From Bacteroidales bacterium (lineage in GTDB: Bacteria > Bacteroidota > Bacteroidia > Bacteroidales > GCA-2748055), in NCBI GenBank assembly GCA_029210725.1, contig JARGFM010000018.1, forward strand, positions 17,220 to 81,219: DNA of 64,000 nucleotides. Direction: 5' to 3'. A program made the translations under genes and the position numbers. The notes below the pieces were generated by a model. That model worked only from the letters and a program-made list of their open reading frames with translations, made no database searches and had not been told where the DNA came from. This document shows positions 36,712-45,840 of the stretch, piece by piece. How positions within the stretch are numbered: position 1 is the first letter of the stretch; every line of letters starts with the position of its first letter.

Positions 36712-38160
36712 ATGCTGAATCCCAGAACCATTGTCCGGATCCTGGGTGTGATTTTGATCACCGAGGGATTTTTTATGTGGCTGGCAATTCCTATCTCCCT
36801 GTACTTCGGAGAGAAAGATTTTCTTCAGTTCCTGCTTTCCGGAGCCATTACGGTGATCTTCGGTTTGTCCGGCTTTCTGCCTGTGAGGAGAGCGGAACTG
36901 GTGGTTAACCGCAGGGATGGGTACGTGATTGTTACCGGGGCCTGGATTCTCTTTTCTCTTTTCGGAACGCTTCCCTTCCTGCTAACCGGGTCCATCCCCG
37001 GTCTGAGCAATGCTTTCTTTGAAACCATTTCGGGTTTTACCACCACCGGGGCTTCCATCCTGAATAACATAGAAGAGCTCTCACATGCAGTTCTATTCTG
37101 GAGAAGCCTGATACAATGGCTTGGAGGAATGGGAATTATCCTGCTGACCCTGCTACTGCTCCCTTTCCTCGGGATTGGCGGCATGCAGTTATTTTCGGCA
37201 GAGGTACCCAGTCCCACCCCTGATAAACTGCATCCTCATGTAAAAGATACGGCCAAGCGGCTTTGGCTAATTTACCTGGTTTTTACTTTTCTGGAGACTA
37301 TGTTGCTCTGGGCCGGTGAGATGGATCTGTATGATGCTGTCTGTCATTCCCTGACTACCATGGCCACTGGGGGATACTCTACCAAACAGGATAGTATTGC
37401 TTACTGGAATTCTCCCTATATCCACTATGTCATAACAATATTTATGTTCCTGGCGGGAACCAATTTTACCCTGGCCTATTTCGGAATGCACGGACAGTTC
37501 CGGAAAATCTGGAAGAATGAGGAGTTTAGATGGTACCTGGGTTTTATTGGAGGATTTACCCTGCTGGTTACCCTTGGACTCTTCTTCTCCAACGGAAGCG
37601 GATTCGAACTGGCATTCAGGAAGGCCATTTTCCAGGTAGTTTCGATTATCACTACTACGGGGTATTCCACAGATGACTACCAGCTCTGGGCTCCCTGGCT
37701 CGTAGTCAGTATCTTTATCCTGATGTTTTTCGGGGGCTCTGCCGGCTCCACGGGGGGTGGCCCTAAGATTATGAGGATCGTTGTTATGCTGAAAAACTCC
37801 ACCCAGGAGTTAAAGCGTATGATACATCCCAACGCAGTCATTCCAGTCAGACTGAATAAAACAGCCGTGGAGGATCCGGTGGTGACCAGCGTACTGGCCT
37901 TTATGACCTTTTACGGCATCATTGCATTGATCTCCATGCTCATCATGTCCATCCTGGGGAACGATCTGAATACCTCCATTGGTGCAGTGGCAGCCACCCT
38001 GGGAAATATAGGTCCCGGAATTGGCCAGGTGGGGCCTGCCCTGAATTATTCTGAAATCCACGTGGCGGGCAAATGGTTCCTCTCTTTCCTGATGCTGGTA
38101 GGCAGGCTGGAACTCTTTACAGTCCTGGTGCTTTTCTCCCCCATGTTCTGGAGAAGGTAA
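36712..38160 (+). CDS. trkH: Potassium uptake channel TrkH
   Basis: A 482-residue membrane protein with four repeats of the membrane-pore-membrane type. Selectivity filter segments are visible: SGFTTTGASIL (near residue 105), TTMATGGYSTKQDS (near 218), ITTTGYSTDDY (near 317) and ATLGNIGPGIGQVGP (near 424). The filter glycines are conserved in each. It imports K+ driven by the membrane potential. trkAH form a two-gene operon. Confidence 0.97.
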   Translation: MLNPRTIVRILGVILITEGFFMWLAIPISLYFGEKDFLQFLLSGAITVIFGLSGFLPVRRAELVVNRRDGYVIVTGAWILFSLFGTLPFLLTGSIPGLSNAFFETISGFTTTGASILNNIEELSHAVLFWRSLIQWLGGMGIILLTLLLLPFLGIGGMQLFSAEVPSPTPDKLHPHVKDTAKRLWLIYLVFTFLETMLLWAGEMDLYDAVCHSLTTMATGGYSTKQDSIAYWNSPYIHYVITIFMFLAGTNFTLAYFGMHGQFRKIWKNEEFRWYLGFIGGFTLLVTLGLFFSNGSGFELAFRKAIFQVVSIITTTGYSTDDYQLWAPWLVVSIFILMFFGGSAGSTGGGPKIMRIVVMLKNSTQELKRMIHPNAVIPVRLNKTAVEDPVVTSVLAFMTFYGIIALISMLIMSILGNDLNTSIGAVAATLGNIGPGIGQVGPALNYSEIHVAGKWFLSFLMLVGRLELFTVLVLFSPMFWRR

Positions 38161-38166
38161 GCGGGA

Positions 38167-38640
38167 TTAATTTTGGGAAAGCTGGTATTCGCCGGGCAAT
38201 GTCCCGAAGGTTTTCCTGAGCCACAGATGGAACTTGTGCATGCCCCCACCGTAAAACATCAGGGGACAGAAGCCGTATACCACCTCTATCTGGTTTTCGT
38301 TAAAAATCTTATGGGCCTTTTCGGAGTAAGCCCCTTTCCCAACCCCGCGAACCATCCAGACTCTTTTTATTCCTGAATCAATACAATGTTCTGAGATCTC
38401 TTCGCATAAGCGGGGAGGGACGGCCAGGATCAGACTCTCCACCTCCTCAGGAAGGTCCCTGACAGAAGAGAAACATGTGTTTCCATTAATTTCCTTGTAA
38501 AGAGGGTTTACCGGGTAGACCTTTTTTCCCAGTTTTCCCAGTTCGGTCATCAGTGACAAGCCAAAATTGTCTTTCTTCGGTGAGGCTCCTGCAATGGCTA
38601 CTTTGCCCGAATCCAGAAATGCCTGTATGGTATCTTTCAT
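38167..38640 (-). CDS. CoA-binding (Rossmann) protein
   Basis: A 157-residue protein of the CoA_binding_2 family. VAIAGASPKKDNFGLSLMTE (about residues 13-32) is the nucleotide-binding turn, followed by YPVNPLYKEINGNTCFSSVRD and VSLxLAVPP-type strands (LILAVPPRLCEE). Similar stand-alone domains are related to the N-terminus of succinyl-CoA synthetase alpha chains; their role is unclear. It is convergent with trkH (6 nt between stops) and lies 87 nt downstream of the Sua5 gene on the same strand. Confidence 0.82.
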   Translation of the reverse strand: MKDTIQAFLDSGKVAIAGASPKKDNFGLSLMTELGKLGKKVYPVNPLYKEINGNTCFSSVRDLPEEVESLILAVPPRLCEEISEHCIDSGIKRVWMVRGVGKGAYSEKAHKIFNENQIEVVYGFCPLMFYGGGMHKFHLWLRKTFGTLPGEYQLSQN

Positions 38641-38727
38641 ATCGTGATCCTTTATTTCTGCAAGTTAATACAGAGGAACTGAAAATGAAAACCCGCCGGG
38701 AGAGATCCGAGGCTTATTTTGATAAAT

Positions 38728-39342
38728 CTACAATTCAATTTCACCAAGTCCTTGCCTGATTACTTCAGGTTCATCTCCGCTGCAATCGACGATGGTGGAG
38801 GGAACCATGCCTCCGTATCCTCCGTCTATAACCGCATCCACCAGGTCGCGGTATTCTTCGAAGATAAGTTCAGGATCGGTGGGGTACTCCAGGATCTGGT
38901 CGTCCTCCTTCAGGGAGGTGGTCAGGATGGGATTGCCCAGTTGCCGGACGATCTCCAGGATAATGTTATTATCCGGAACCCGGATTCCAACGGTTTTCCG
39001 TTTCTGCTTGATGGATTTGGGAACCTGTGTGCTGGCAGTCAGAATGAAGGTAAAGGGACCGGGCAGGTAGGATTTCATCAGTTTAAAGGTCCGGTTGTCC
39101 ACCTGCCGGGCAAAATCGGACAGGTGACTCAGATCGGAACAGATAAAGGAAAAGTTGGCCTTCTCCGCTTTGATCCCCTTGATCCTGGCCACCCTTTCGA
39201 CGGCCCTGGCCCTGGTTATATCGCAGCCCATGCCATAGACGGTATCGGTGGGATAAATGATCACCCCCCCGTTCCGGAGCAGTTCCACAATCTTATTGAT
39301 CTGCCTTTGATCCGGGCTCTTTTCATATAATTTCAGCAGCAT
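38728..39342 (-). CDS. Threonylcarbamoyl-AMP synthase (Sua5/YciO/YrdC family)
   Basis: A 204-residue enzyme of the YrdC fold that makes threonylcarbamoyl-AMP for t6A modification of tRNAs reading ANN codons. GGVIIYPTDTVYGMGCD (about residues 23-39) is the family signature; RIKGIKAEKANFSFICSDL and MKSYLPGPFTFIL follow. I choose the ATG at 39340-39342 (MLLKLYEKSP). The frame extends upstream to 39498, but that part is antisense to the acetyltransferase and not family-like. It could be the YciO paralogue rather than the essential enzyme (KANFSF instead of the KRP motif near residue 63), so I leave the symbol empty. Confidence 0.85.
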   Translation of the reverse strand: MLLKLYEKSPDQRQINKIVELLRNGGVIIYPTDTVYGMGCDITRARAVERVARIKGIKAEKANFSFICSDLSHLSDFARQVDNRTFKLMKSYLPGPFTFILTASTQVPKSIKQKRKTVGIRVPDNNIILEIVRQLGNPILTTSLKEDDQILEYPTDPELIFEEYRDLVDAVIDGGYGGMVPSTIVDCSGDEPEVIRQGLGEIEL

Positions 39343-39412
39343 CCTTTGCGATAAATCGCGTAAAAATAATATAATAACCGCATATATGGAGCGGGTTTTG
39401 TATTTTAGGTAA

Positions 39413-39958
39413 ATGCACCTGCCTGTTTTTGACCTGAACGGATTTGCCCTCAGGCCCTGGCATCCCGATGATGCCCGGTCCCTGGTAAAACATGCCAATA
39501 ATCCCCGGGTTGCTTCGAACCTGCGGGATGGCTTTCCCTGTCCCTATACCCTGCAGGACGCGAAGAACTGGCTTAAAATGGCAGGGGAAAACAGGGAGGA
39601 CGTGATCCTGGCTATTGAAGTGGCTGGAGAGGCAGCAGGAGGAATCGGTCTGCACGGACTGAAAGATGTGTATCGTTATAACGGGGAGATCGGATACTGG
39701 CTTTCGGAGCGGCACTGGGGAAAGGGGATTATGTCGGAGGCCGTGGCGGCCATGGTGGAATTTGCATTTACCCGGCGTTCCTGGCTCAGGCTATTTGCCT
39801 GTATTTTCGAAAATAATCTCTCATCCATGCGGGTGCTGGAAAAAAACGGGTTCAGGCAGGAAGCCGTTCACCGGAAGGCGGTGATGAAAGAGGGAAAACT
39901 ACTGGATGAGCATCTCTATGCCCTGCTTAAAGATCAGTGGGAAGCTTCATCTTCCTGA
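39413..39958 (+). CDS. GNAT family N-acetyltransferase (RimJ/RimL-like)
   Basis: A 181-residue acetyltransferase. It opens with FDLNGFALRPWHPDDARSLV and contains GEIGYWLSERHWGKGIMSEA (near residue 88), the acetyl-CoA pyrophosphate-binding motif A, then ENNLSSMRVLEKNGFRQEA, motif B. This layout is typical of RimJ/RimL-type enzymes that acetylate protein N-termini or small amines. The acceptor is unknown. Its last 25 nt overlap the end of the rhomboid gene on the opposite strand. Confidence 0.9.
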   Translation: MHLPVFDLNGFALRPWHPDDARSLVKHANNPRVASNLRDGFPCPYTLQDAKNWLKMAGENREDVILAIEVAGEAAGGIGLHGLKDVYRYNGEIGYWLSERHWGKGIMSEAVAAMVEFAFTRRSWLRLFACIFENNLSSMRVLEKNGFRQEAVHRKAVMKEGKLLDEHLYALLKDQWEASSS

Positions 39959-40566
39959 CTCTGTTCCAGGGGATCCTCCTCCTCTTCCAGCATGGTTTTT
40001 TCAGGCACGGGTCCCTGCCCGCGATAGAGGATGGCCAGGAGCACCCCGGAAACGGCTCCTGTGATATGGGCCTCAAAGGAGACCTCAAAATCAAAAGGCA
40101 AAAGGCCCCAGACCATGCTGCCATACCAGAATACCACCAGCAGCGAGATGGCGGTCAGGCTTCTGACCCGCCGGATGATGCCGCTCAGAAAGAGAAATGC
40201 TGCCAGCCCGTATATCAGGCCCGAGGCACCAATATGATAGGCCTCCCTGCCCACCCCCCACAGTAGAATGCCGCCAATCAGATAGATCAGCAACCAGATC
40301 ATGTAGGCAATATCGCGATAGAAGTAGAAAAGTGCCAGGCTCAGCAGAAATGCAGGCATGGAGTTATCAATCAGGTGTTTCCAGTTTCCATGGATCAGGG
40401 GTGAAAAAAGGATGCCCTGCAGCCCGCTCCATCTTCTTGGATAGACACCGCCCCCGGCGAAATCGAGTTCCATACTGACCTCGAAGAATTTTACAGCCCA
40501 AAGCAAAAGCAGGAAGAATCCGGGAAACACAAGGCTGTAGATAAACCGTTTCTTCTCTTCCGACAT
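39934..40566 (-). CDS. Rhomboid-family intramembrane serine protease
   Basis: A 210-residue membrane protein with about six membrane segments. The catalytic Ser is in GASGLIYG (S115) and the His in AHITGAVSG (H167). HGNWKHLIDNS (residues 59-69) supplies the oxyanion-hole His/Asn of segment 2. Order and spacing match active rhomboids. The C-terminal tail is acidic (LEEEEDPLEQSQEDEASH). Substrates are unknown. A -7 element at 40571-40578 would start transcription at the ATG itself. Confidence 0.87.
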   Translation of the reverse strand: MSEEKKRFIYSLVFPGFFLLLLWAVKFFEVSMELDFAGGGVYPRRWSGLQGILFSPLIHGNWKHLIDNSMPAFLLSLALFYFYRDIAYMIWLLIYLIGGILLWGVGREAYHIGASGLIYGLAAFLFLSGIIRRVRSLTAISLLVVFWYGSMVWGLLPFDFEVSFEAHITGAVSGVLLAILYRGQGPVPEKTMLEEEEDPLEQSQEDEASH

Positions 40567-40570
40567 ATAA

Positions 40571-40578
40571 CAAAGATA
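40571..40578 (-). promoter_or_regulatory. -7 promoter element of the rhomboid gene
   Basis: TATCTTTG on the minus strand is an exact TAnnTTTG match only 4 nt upstream of the ATG (40564-40566). The predicted start of transcription coincides with the start codon. Confidence 0.45.
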
Positions 40579-40623
40579 TCTTTTTTCCGATTGTGTTATC
40601 TTTAAAGGATAAAACCGGAAAAT

Positions 40624-41970
40624 ATGACTGACATTTTGCTGGGAATACTGGTAATGCTTGCCATTGTGAACGTGGTATTCGCTTTAATAAACAGGAAATC
40701 GCATGATTCCGGGGCCCAGCTGAAGGAGGTGGAAAAATCCATCCTGAAGTTCCAGACCGTACTCGAAAAGAGTGAGAGGACCGTGAAGGATGAATTTGAA
40801 AGGAACCGCCGGGAGAGTCAGGAGAGTGCCAAGGCCAACCGGGAAGAGCTGACCCGGGCCCTTCAGTCTTTCGAGGAGAAGTTTGCTTCCAATATCAGGG
40901 AGCTGAATGAGCTGATCCGTCAGAAGTTCGGGGATTTCAACAAACAACAGATCGATAACAATAAGCTGGCTACCGATCATATGAAGGGGATCCAGGAGAC
41001 CATTGAAAAGCAACTTACAAGTATACGGGATGACAATGCCAGGCAACTCACAGAGATGCGCCTTACGGTTGATGAGAAGCTGCAGACAACCCTGGAAAAG
41101 AGGCTTGGCGAGTCTTTTAAACAGGTGAGTGAAAGGCTGGAGCAGGTTCATAAGGGACTCGGAGAGATGCAGACCATTGCCTCCGGAGTGGGGGACCTGA
41201 AAAAGGTGCTGTCGAATGTAAAGACCAGGGGAGTCCTGGGTGAATACCAGCTGGGCAATATCCTGGAACAGATCCTTACCCCCGAGCAGTACAGCCTGAA
41301 TGTGGCTACCAAAAAAGGGAGCCAGGCTCATGTGGAGTTTGCCATTAAACTGCCCGGGAAGAGTTCCGATGAGGAAGTCTGGTTGCCGGTGGATTCAAAA
41401 TTCCCCATCGAAACCTTCGAGTTATTGCTTGCAGCCTATGACCAGGGGAACACCGAACAGATCGAAGCAGCACAGAAGATACTGATCAAATCGGTGGAGG
41501 GATTTGCTAAAGAAATCAGTGAAAAATACCTGGATCCTCCCCATACCACAGACTTCGGGATCATGTTCCTGCCTGTTGAGAGCCTGTATGCCGAGGTGTT
41601 AAGGCACCCTGGACTCTTTGAAAACCTCCAGCGAAACCACCGGATCACTGTTACCGGTCCCACTACACTTTCGGCCCTCCTGAACAGCCTGCAGATGGGA
41701 TTCCGCACTCTGGCGGTACAGAAAAGAAGCAGCGAAGTATGGAAGGTGCTGGGTGCGGTTAAGGCGGAGTTTGTGACTTTTTCAGAACACCTGAAGAAAG
41801 TCCGGAAGCAATTGGAAACGGCCACCGGGACGCTGGACAGACTGCAAACCACACGGACCAGTCAAATGGAAAAGAAGCTGCGCACTGTGGAAACCCTGGA
41901 TACCCCGGCCTCCAGAGAGGTCCTGGAGCTTCCTTCCGAATCGGAAGAAGAATACCCTGAAGTTGAATAA
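40624..41970 (+). CDS. rmuC: DNA recombination protein RmuC
   Basis: A 448-residue protein. An N-terminal membrane anchor (about residues 3-20) is followed by a long coiled coil (about 30-190, with repeats of charged heptads such as KEVEKSILKFQTVLEKSERT), then the RmuC nuclease-like domain: GVLGEYQLGNILEQIL, EVWLPVDSKFPIETFE and TTDFGIMFLPVESLYAEVL. RmuC limits recombination at inverted repeats in E. coli; its nuclease activity is inferred from the PD-(D/E)XK-like fold. It ends about 30 nt before the ilv promoter and no terminator is visible between them. Confidence 0.94.
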   Translation: MTDILLGILVMLAIVNVVFALINRKSHDSGAQLKEVEKSILKFQTVLEKSERTVKDEFERNRRESQESAKANREELTRALQSFEEKFASNIRELNELIRQKFGDFNKQQIDNNKLATDHMKGIQETIEKQLTSIRDDNARQLTEMRLTVDEKLQTTLEKRLGESFKQVSERLEQVHKGLGEMQTIASGVGDLKKVLSNVKTRGVLGEYQLGNILEQILTPEQYSLNVATKKGSQAHVEFAIKLPGKSSDEEVWLPVDSKFPIETFELLLAAYDQGNTEQIEAAQKILIKSVEGFAKEISEKYLDPPHTTDFGIMFLPVESLYAEVLRHPGLFENLQRNHRITVTGPTTLSALLNSLQMGFRTLAVQKRSSEVWKVLGAVKAEFVTFSEHLKKVRKQLETATGTLDRLQTTRTSQMEKKLRTVETLDTPASREVLELPSESEEEYPEVE

Positions 41971-41996
41971 ATTGTTATTTTTTCCGCCTTTTATGC

Positions 41997-42024
41997 TTGC
42001 GAATTGATTTTATCTTTATATTTG
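41997..42024 (+). promoter_or_regulatory. Promoter of the ilv leader and operon
   Basis: A -33 TTG (41997-41999) is followed after 17 nt by TATATTTG (42017-42024), an exact TAnnTTTG. Transcription is expected to start near 42031, 11 nt before the leader-peptide ATG. Confidence 0.65.
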
Positions 42025-42041
42025 AACGGTGTTTTAAAACT

Positions 42042-42110
42042 ATGCTAAACAACATTCTGCATATTCTGCTCGTGGTGCTCGTGCTGGTGATCGATCCAGG
42101 GGAGGCCTGA
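42042..42110 (+). CDS. ilvL: Branched-chain amino acid leader peptide
   Basis: A 22-codon reading frame, ATG to TGA. It opens MLNNILHILLVVLVLVI and ends DPGEA. Thirteen of 22 codons are Leu, Ile or Val, ten of them consecutive (residues 8-17). It stands between an ilv-operon promoter and a terminator hairpin, directly before ilvD. This is the classic make-up of an attenuator leader peptide: slow translation when branched-chain aminoacyl-tRNAs are scarce stalls the ribosome in the run. The frame is too short to be noticed by usual gene finders. The name ilvL is given by function, not by sequence similarity to the E. coli peptide. Confidence 0.88.
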   Translation: MLNNILHILLVVLVLVIDPGEA

Positions 42111-42171
42111 GAGTGGTATTTTACAGATAAAAATATACCAAGCCATTCTCAGGACAGAGAATGGCTTTTTT
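42106..42171 (+). promoter_or_regulatory. ilv attenuator: antiterminator and terminator hairpins
   Basis: The terminator is a perfect 11-bp stem, AAGCCATTCTC (42140-42150) with GAGAATGGCTT (42157-42167), loop AGGACA, followed by TTTTTT (42166-42171). The competing antiterminator pairs CCTGAGAGTGG (42106-42116) with CCATTCTCAGG (42143-42153), 11 bp with one G-U pair. The two share 42143-42150 and cannot coexist. The 5' arm of the antiterminator contains the leader stop codon (42108-42110), so a ribosome that finishes the peptide masks it and lets the terminator form, while one stalled upstream leaves it free. TGGTAT (42114-42119) can also pair with ATACCA (42135-42140). Confidence 0.88.
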
Positions 42172-42196
42172 AATGGACAGTTAAAAAGAGCAAGGC

Positions 42197-44026
42197 ATGA
42201 AAATCCAATACCGGAGTTTTACCAGTACCATGGGGCGCAGAATGGCAGGAGCGAGGAGCCTGTGGCGTGCCAACGGGATGAAAGAGAGTCAGTTCGGAAA
42301 ACCTGTCTTTGGTATTGCCAACTCCTTCACCCAGTTTGTTCCTGGTCACACTCACCTGCATCATATCGGCCAGGAGGTAAAGCAGATCTTCGAGGAGGCG
42401 GGCTATTTTGCGGCTGAATTTAACACCATTGCCATCGATGACGGTATTGCCATGGGACATGACGGGATGCTTTACTCTCTTCCCTCCAGGGATCTGATTG
42501 CAGACAGCATAGAATATATGGCCAATGCCCACCAGGTGGATGCCCTCTTCTGTATTTCCAACTGTGATAAAATCACGCCGGGCATGCTGATGGCAGCCAT
42601 GAGACTGAATATTCCTGTGATTTTTGTATCGGGCGGACCCATGGAAGCTGGCCGAGACGGCGATACGGCTCTGGATCTGGTCGATTCCATGGTTTTGGCA
42701 GCCGATCCGGCGGTCAGTGATGAAAAGATCGCACGCATCGAAAAGCTGGCCTGTCCCACCTGCGGATCCTGTTCCGGAATGTTCACTGCCAATTCCATGA
42801 ACTGTCTGAATGAGGCCATCGGACTGGCCCTGCCCGGAAATGGAACCATTGTGGCCACCCATGTGGAACGTAAAAACCTCTTTATCAGAGCGGCTCATCA
42901 ACTGATTGAGAATACCCGCAGCTATTATGAGGAGGGTAAGCAGAAGGTGCTTCCTCGATCCATAGGAACCTACGCCGCCTTTGAAAATGCCATGACCCTG
43001 GATATTGCCATGGGGGGATCCACCAATACGGTCCTGCATCTTCTGGCTATTGCGTATGAGGCCGGGGTGAATTTCGGAATGAGAGATATTGACCGCCTCT
43101 CGCGTCATACGCCCGTGCTGTGTAAGGTTGCACCAAGCTCCAGCTACCACGTGGAAGATGTGAACCGGGCCGGGGGGATCATGGGCATTCTGGCGGAACT
43201 GGACCGGGGCGGACTGATCAACCGGGATGTGTACCGGGTGGATGGACGAACCCTCGGCGAGGCCATGGAGTGCTGCGATCTGATTAACAACGATCCCTGT
43301 AAGCGGAACGAAGAGCTCTATTCCGCTGCTCCGGGAGGCAGGTTTAACCTGAGTTTGGGATCGCAGGATACACGTTATGACGAGTTTGACCTGGACAGGG
43401 AGACCGGCTGTATCCGAAGCAAGGAACATGCATACAGCAAGGATGGCGGACTGGCTGTCCTGTATGGGAATATTGCAGAGAAGGGCTCTATCGTGAAGAC
43501 GGCTGGGGTCTCCGGGAAGGTATTACAATTTGAGGGTCCTGCCAGGGTTTACGATTCGCAGGATGAAGCCTGTGATGCCATTCTTGAAGGCAGGGTGGCA
43601 GCCGGAGATGTGGTGGTTATCCGTTACGAGGGACCAAAGGGAGGACCCGGCATGCAGGAGATGCTCTATCCCACCTCCTATATAAAATCCAGGCATCTGG
43701 GAGAGAAATGTGCCCTGATAACCGATGGCCGTTTTTCCGGGGGGACCTCGGGTCTCTCCATTGGCCACATTTCGCCGGAGGCGGCAGATGGAGGCGTCAT
43801 CGGTCTGATCCGGGACGGGGATCTGATCCGGATCGATATTAAGGCGCGCTCCATGGACCTGCTGCTCGGCGATGCCGAGCTGGATCAGAGAAGGAAGGAG
43901 GCCGATCAGGATCCCGATGGATGGAAACCAAAAAGGGAACGAAGTGTATCCAAAGCCCTGAAAGCTTATGCCAGTATGGTATCATCGGCAGACCAGGGAG
44001 CTATCAGGTTAATAAATGAGTCTTAA
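42197..44026 (+). CDS. ilvD: Dihydroxy-acid dehydratase
   Basis: IlvD (609 aa) dehydrates 2,3-dihydroxy-isovalerate and -methylvalerate to the keto acids of valine and isoleucine. Iron-sulfur cysteines are in [13 protein letters not shown] (near residue 119) and [19 protein letters not shown] (near 190). Other family blocks are [18 protein letters not shown] and [20 protein letters not shown] near the C-terminus. Length is normal. It is the first structural gene behind the attenuator, 25 nt after the terminator T tract. Confidence 0.98.
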   Translation: MKIQYRSFTSTMGRRMAGARSLWRANGMKESQFGKPVFGIANSFTQFVPGHTHLHHIGQEVKQIFEEAGYFAAEFNTIAIDDGIAMGHDGMLYSLPSRDLIADSIEYMANAHQVDALFCISNCDKITPGMLMAAMRLNIPVIFVSGGPMEAGRDGDTALDLVDSMVLAADPAVSDEKIARIEKLACPTCGSCSGMFTANSMNCLNEAIGLALPGNGTIVATHVERKNLFIRAAHQLIENTRSYYEEGKQKVLPRSIGTYAAFENAMTLDIAMGGSTNTVLHLLAIAYEAGVNFGMRDIDRLSRHTPVLCKVAPSSSYHVEDVNRAGGIMGILAELDRGGLINRDVYRVDGRTLGEAMECCDLINNDPCKRNEELYSAAPGGRFNLSLGSQDTRYDEFDLDRETGCIRSKEHAYSKDGGLAVLYGNIAEKGSIVKTAGVSGKVLQFEGPARVYDSQDEACDAILEGRVAAGDVVVIRYEGPKGGPGMQEMLYPTSYIKSRHLGEKCALITDGRFSGGTSGLSIGHISPEAADGGVIGLIRDGDLIRIDIKARSMDLLLGDAELDQRRKEADQDPDGWKPKRERSVSKALKAYASMVSSADQGAIRLINES

Positions 44027-44049
44027 TAAGAAATATAAATTTTAAGAGC

Positions 44050-45795
44050 ATGGAAACAGAAACAGAAACAGAAACAAAAAAGAAGGCTGCCGGAGAGAGC
44101 AGGACCATACAAAAGATTAGCGGAGCGGAAGCCCTTGTGAGAGTTTTGCTGGAGGAGGGCGTGGATACCGCTTTCGGCTATATCGGAGGGGCCATTATGC
44201 CCGTATATGACGCCCTGTATGACGTGGAGGACCGTCTGAAGCATGTGATGGTCAGGCATGAACAGGGAGCTGTGCATGCCGCCCAGGGATATGCCAGGAT
44301 TTCCCGCAAACCGGGGGTGTGTTTTACCACATCGGGACCCGGTGCCACCAACCTGGTGACCGGTCTGGCCGATGCCATGCTCGATTCCACTCCCCTGGTC
44401 TGTATCACCGGTCAGGTGAGTGCGCCGCTGCTGGGTTCGGATGCCTTCCAGGAAACGGACATGGTCAGTGTTTCCATGCCAATCACGAAATGGAACTACC
44501 AGATCACCAGCGCCGACGAGATTTGTGATGTGATGGCCAAGGCTTTCTTCTATGCCAATTCGGGGCGGCCCGGACCCGTGCTTATCGATATCACCAAGAA
44601 CGCCCAGGTGGAAGAGGTGGAGTATAACTATAAGAAACGAAAGCAGGTCAGAAGCTATATTCCCAAACCACAGCCCGATCCAAAAGCTATTGATGCGGCT
44701 GCCGAGCTGATCAATGCTGCTGAAAAACCCTTTGTGCTCTGCGGACAGGGGGTAACTATTTCCAGGGCTGAGAAGGTTTTCAGGGAGTTTGTGGAGAAGG
44801 CGGGGATCCCTGTAGCACATACACTAAACGGAATATCCGCTTTTCCGGAGGATCATCCTCTGCATGTGGGTATGCTGGGCATGCATGGAAATTATGCTCC
44901 TAACATCAATACCAACAAGTGTGATGTGCTGATAGCCATCGGGATGCGTTTTGACGACCGGGTGACCGGAAGTGTGAGTTCTTATGCCAAACAGGCCAGG
45001 GTGATTCATATTGAGATTGACCGTTCGGAGATTGATAAAAATATCCAGACCGATGTGGCCATCAATTCCGATGCCAGACAGGCCCTAAAACTGCTGCTTC
45101 CCAAGATCAAGCCGGCCGAACATGCCGAATGGCTGGAGTCGTTCCGCGAACTGGAAATCCTTGAACGGGAGAAGGTGATCCAAAAGGACTGTTTTCCCAC
45201 AGAGGGCCAGATGAATATGGGAGAGGTGATCCACAAGCTGTCAGAGAAGACCGATGGCAGGGCCATCGTTGTAACCGATGTGGGACAGCACCAGATGGCT
45301 GCAGCCAGATACTACAGGCATAAAGAAAAAAATTCGTGGGTTAGTTCGGGCGGACTGGGAACCATGGGGTTCGGGGTTCCGGCTGCCATGGGGGTGGCTT
45401 TTTCCCGGCCCGGCCGTCCGGTGGTCTCTATTTCCGGCGATGGAGGTTTCCAGATGACCATCCAGGAACTGGGAACCATTGCACAGTATAAGTTGCCCGT
45501 GAAGATGATACTGCTGAATAACCAGTATCTGGGAATGGTACGCCAGTGGCAGGAACTATTTTTCGAGAAGCGCTATGCCAGTACCGGGCTGACCAATCCG
45601 GATTTCACCAGGATTTCGGAGGGATTCGGCGTTCCAGCCAAAAAAATCACCGAACGGAAGGATCTGGATAAGGCCCTGGATGACCTGCTGGCCAGGGAAG
45701 GGCCCTGTGTCCTGGAGATTCTGGTAAAGCAGGAGGGGAACATCTTTCCCATGGTTCCGGCCGGGGCTTCGGTATCGGATATCCGGCTGGAGTAA
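44050..45795 (+). CDS. ilvB: Acetolactate synthase, large (catalytic) subunit
   Basis: A 581-residue TPP enzyme joining two pyruvates, or pyruvate and 2-oxobutyrate, in the first common step of valine and isoleucine synthesis. [14 protein letters not shown] and [16 protein letters not shown] (catalytic Glu) are N-terminal; [17 protein letters not shown] and the TPP/Mg motif [15 protein letters not shown] with [12 protein letters not shown] follow. The first residues are [12 protein letters not shown], encoded by four GAAACA repeats, an unconserved extension. It follows ilvD by 23 nt and pairs with ilvN. Confidence 0.97.
   Translation: METETETETKKKAAGESRTIQKISGAEALVRVLLEEGVDTAFGYIGGAIMPVYDALYDVEDRLKHVMVRHEQGAVHAAQGYARISRKPGVCFTTSGPGATNLVTGLADAMLDSTPLVCITGQVSAPLLGSDAFQETDMVSVSMPITKWNYQITSADEICDVMAKAFFYANSGRPGPVLIDITKNAQVEEVEYNYKKRKQVRSYIPKPQPDPKAIDAAAELINAAEKPFVLCGQGVTISRAEKVFREFVEKAGIPVAHTLNGISAFPEDHPLHVGMLGMHGNYAPNINTNKCDVLIAIGMRFDDRVTGSVSSYAKQARVIHIEIDRSEIDKNIQTDVAINSDARQALKLLLPKIKPAEHAEWLESFRELEILEREKVIQKDCFPTEGQMNMGEVIHKLSEKTDGRAIVVTDVGQHQMAAARYYRHKEKNSWVSSGGLGTMGFGVPAAMGVAFSRPGRPVVSISGDGGFQMTIQELGTIAQYKLPVKMILLNNQYLGMVRQWQELFFEKRYASTGLTNPDFTRISEGFGVPAKKITERKDLDKALDDLLAREGPCVLEILVKQEGNIFPMVPAGASVSDIRLE
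44053..44076 (+). repeat. GAAACA hexamer repeat at the ilvB start
   Basis: Four perfect copies of GAAACA follow the start codon directly and encode Glu-Thr pairs. The unit is six bases, so copy-number change would keep the frame. Confidence 0.9.
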
Positions 45796-45840
45796 GCACC
45801 TGTGTGGATCCCGAAAACTCAATTCAAAAAAAAATAAGCG

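Noticed and set aside
42170..43429. Minus-strand open frame of 419 codons opposite ilvD
   Set aside because: It mirrors the codon structure of a complete ilvD and would begin well inside that gene; no domain recognised.
44023..44820. Minus-strand open frame of 265 codons opposite ilvB
   Set aside because: Shadow of a clear acetolactate synthase gene; no domain and no start signals.
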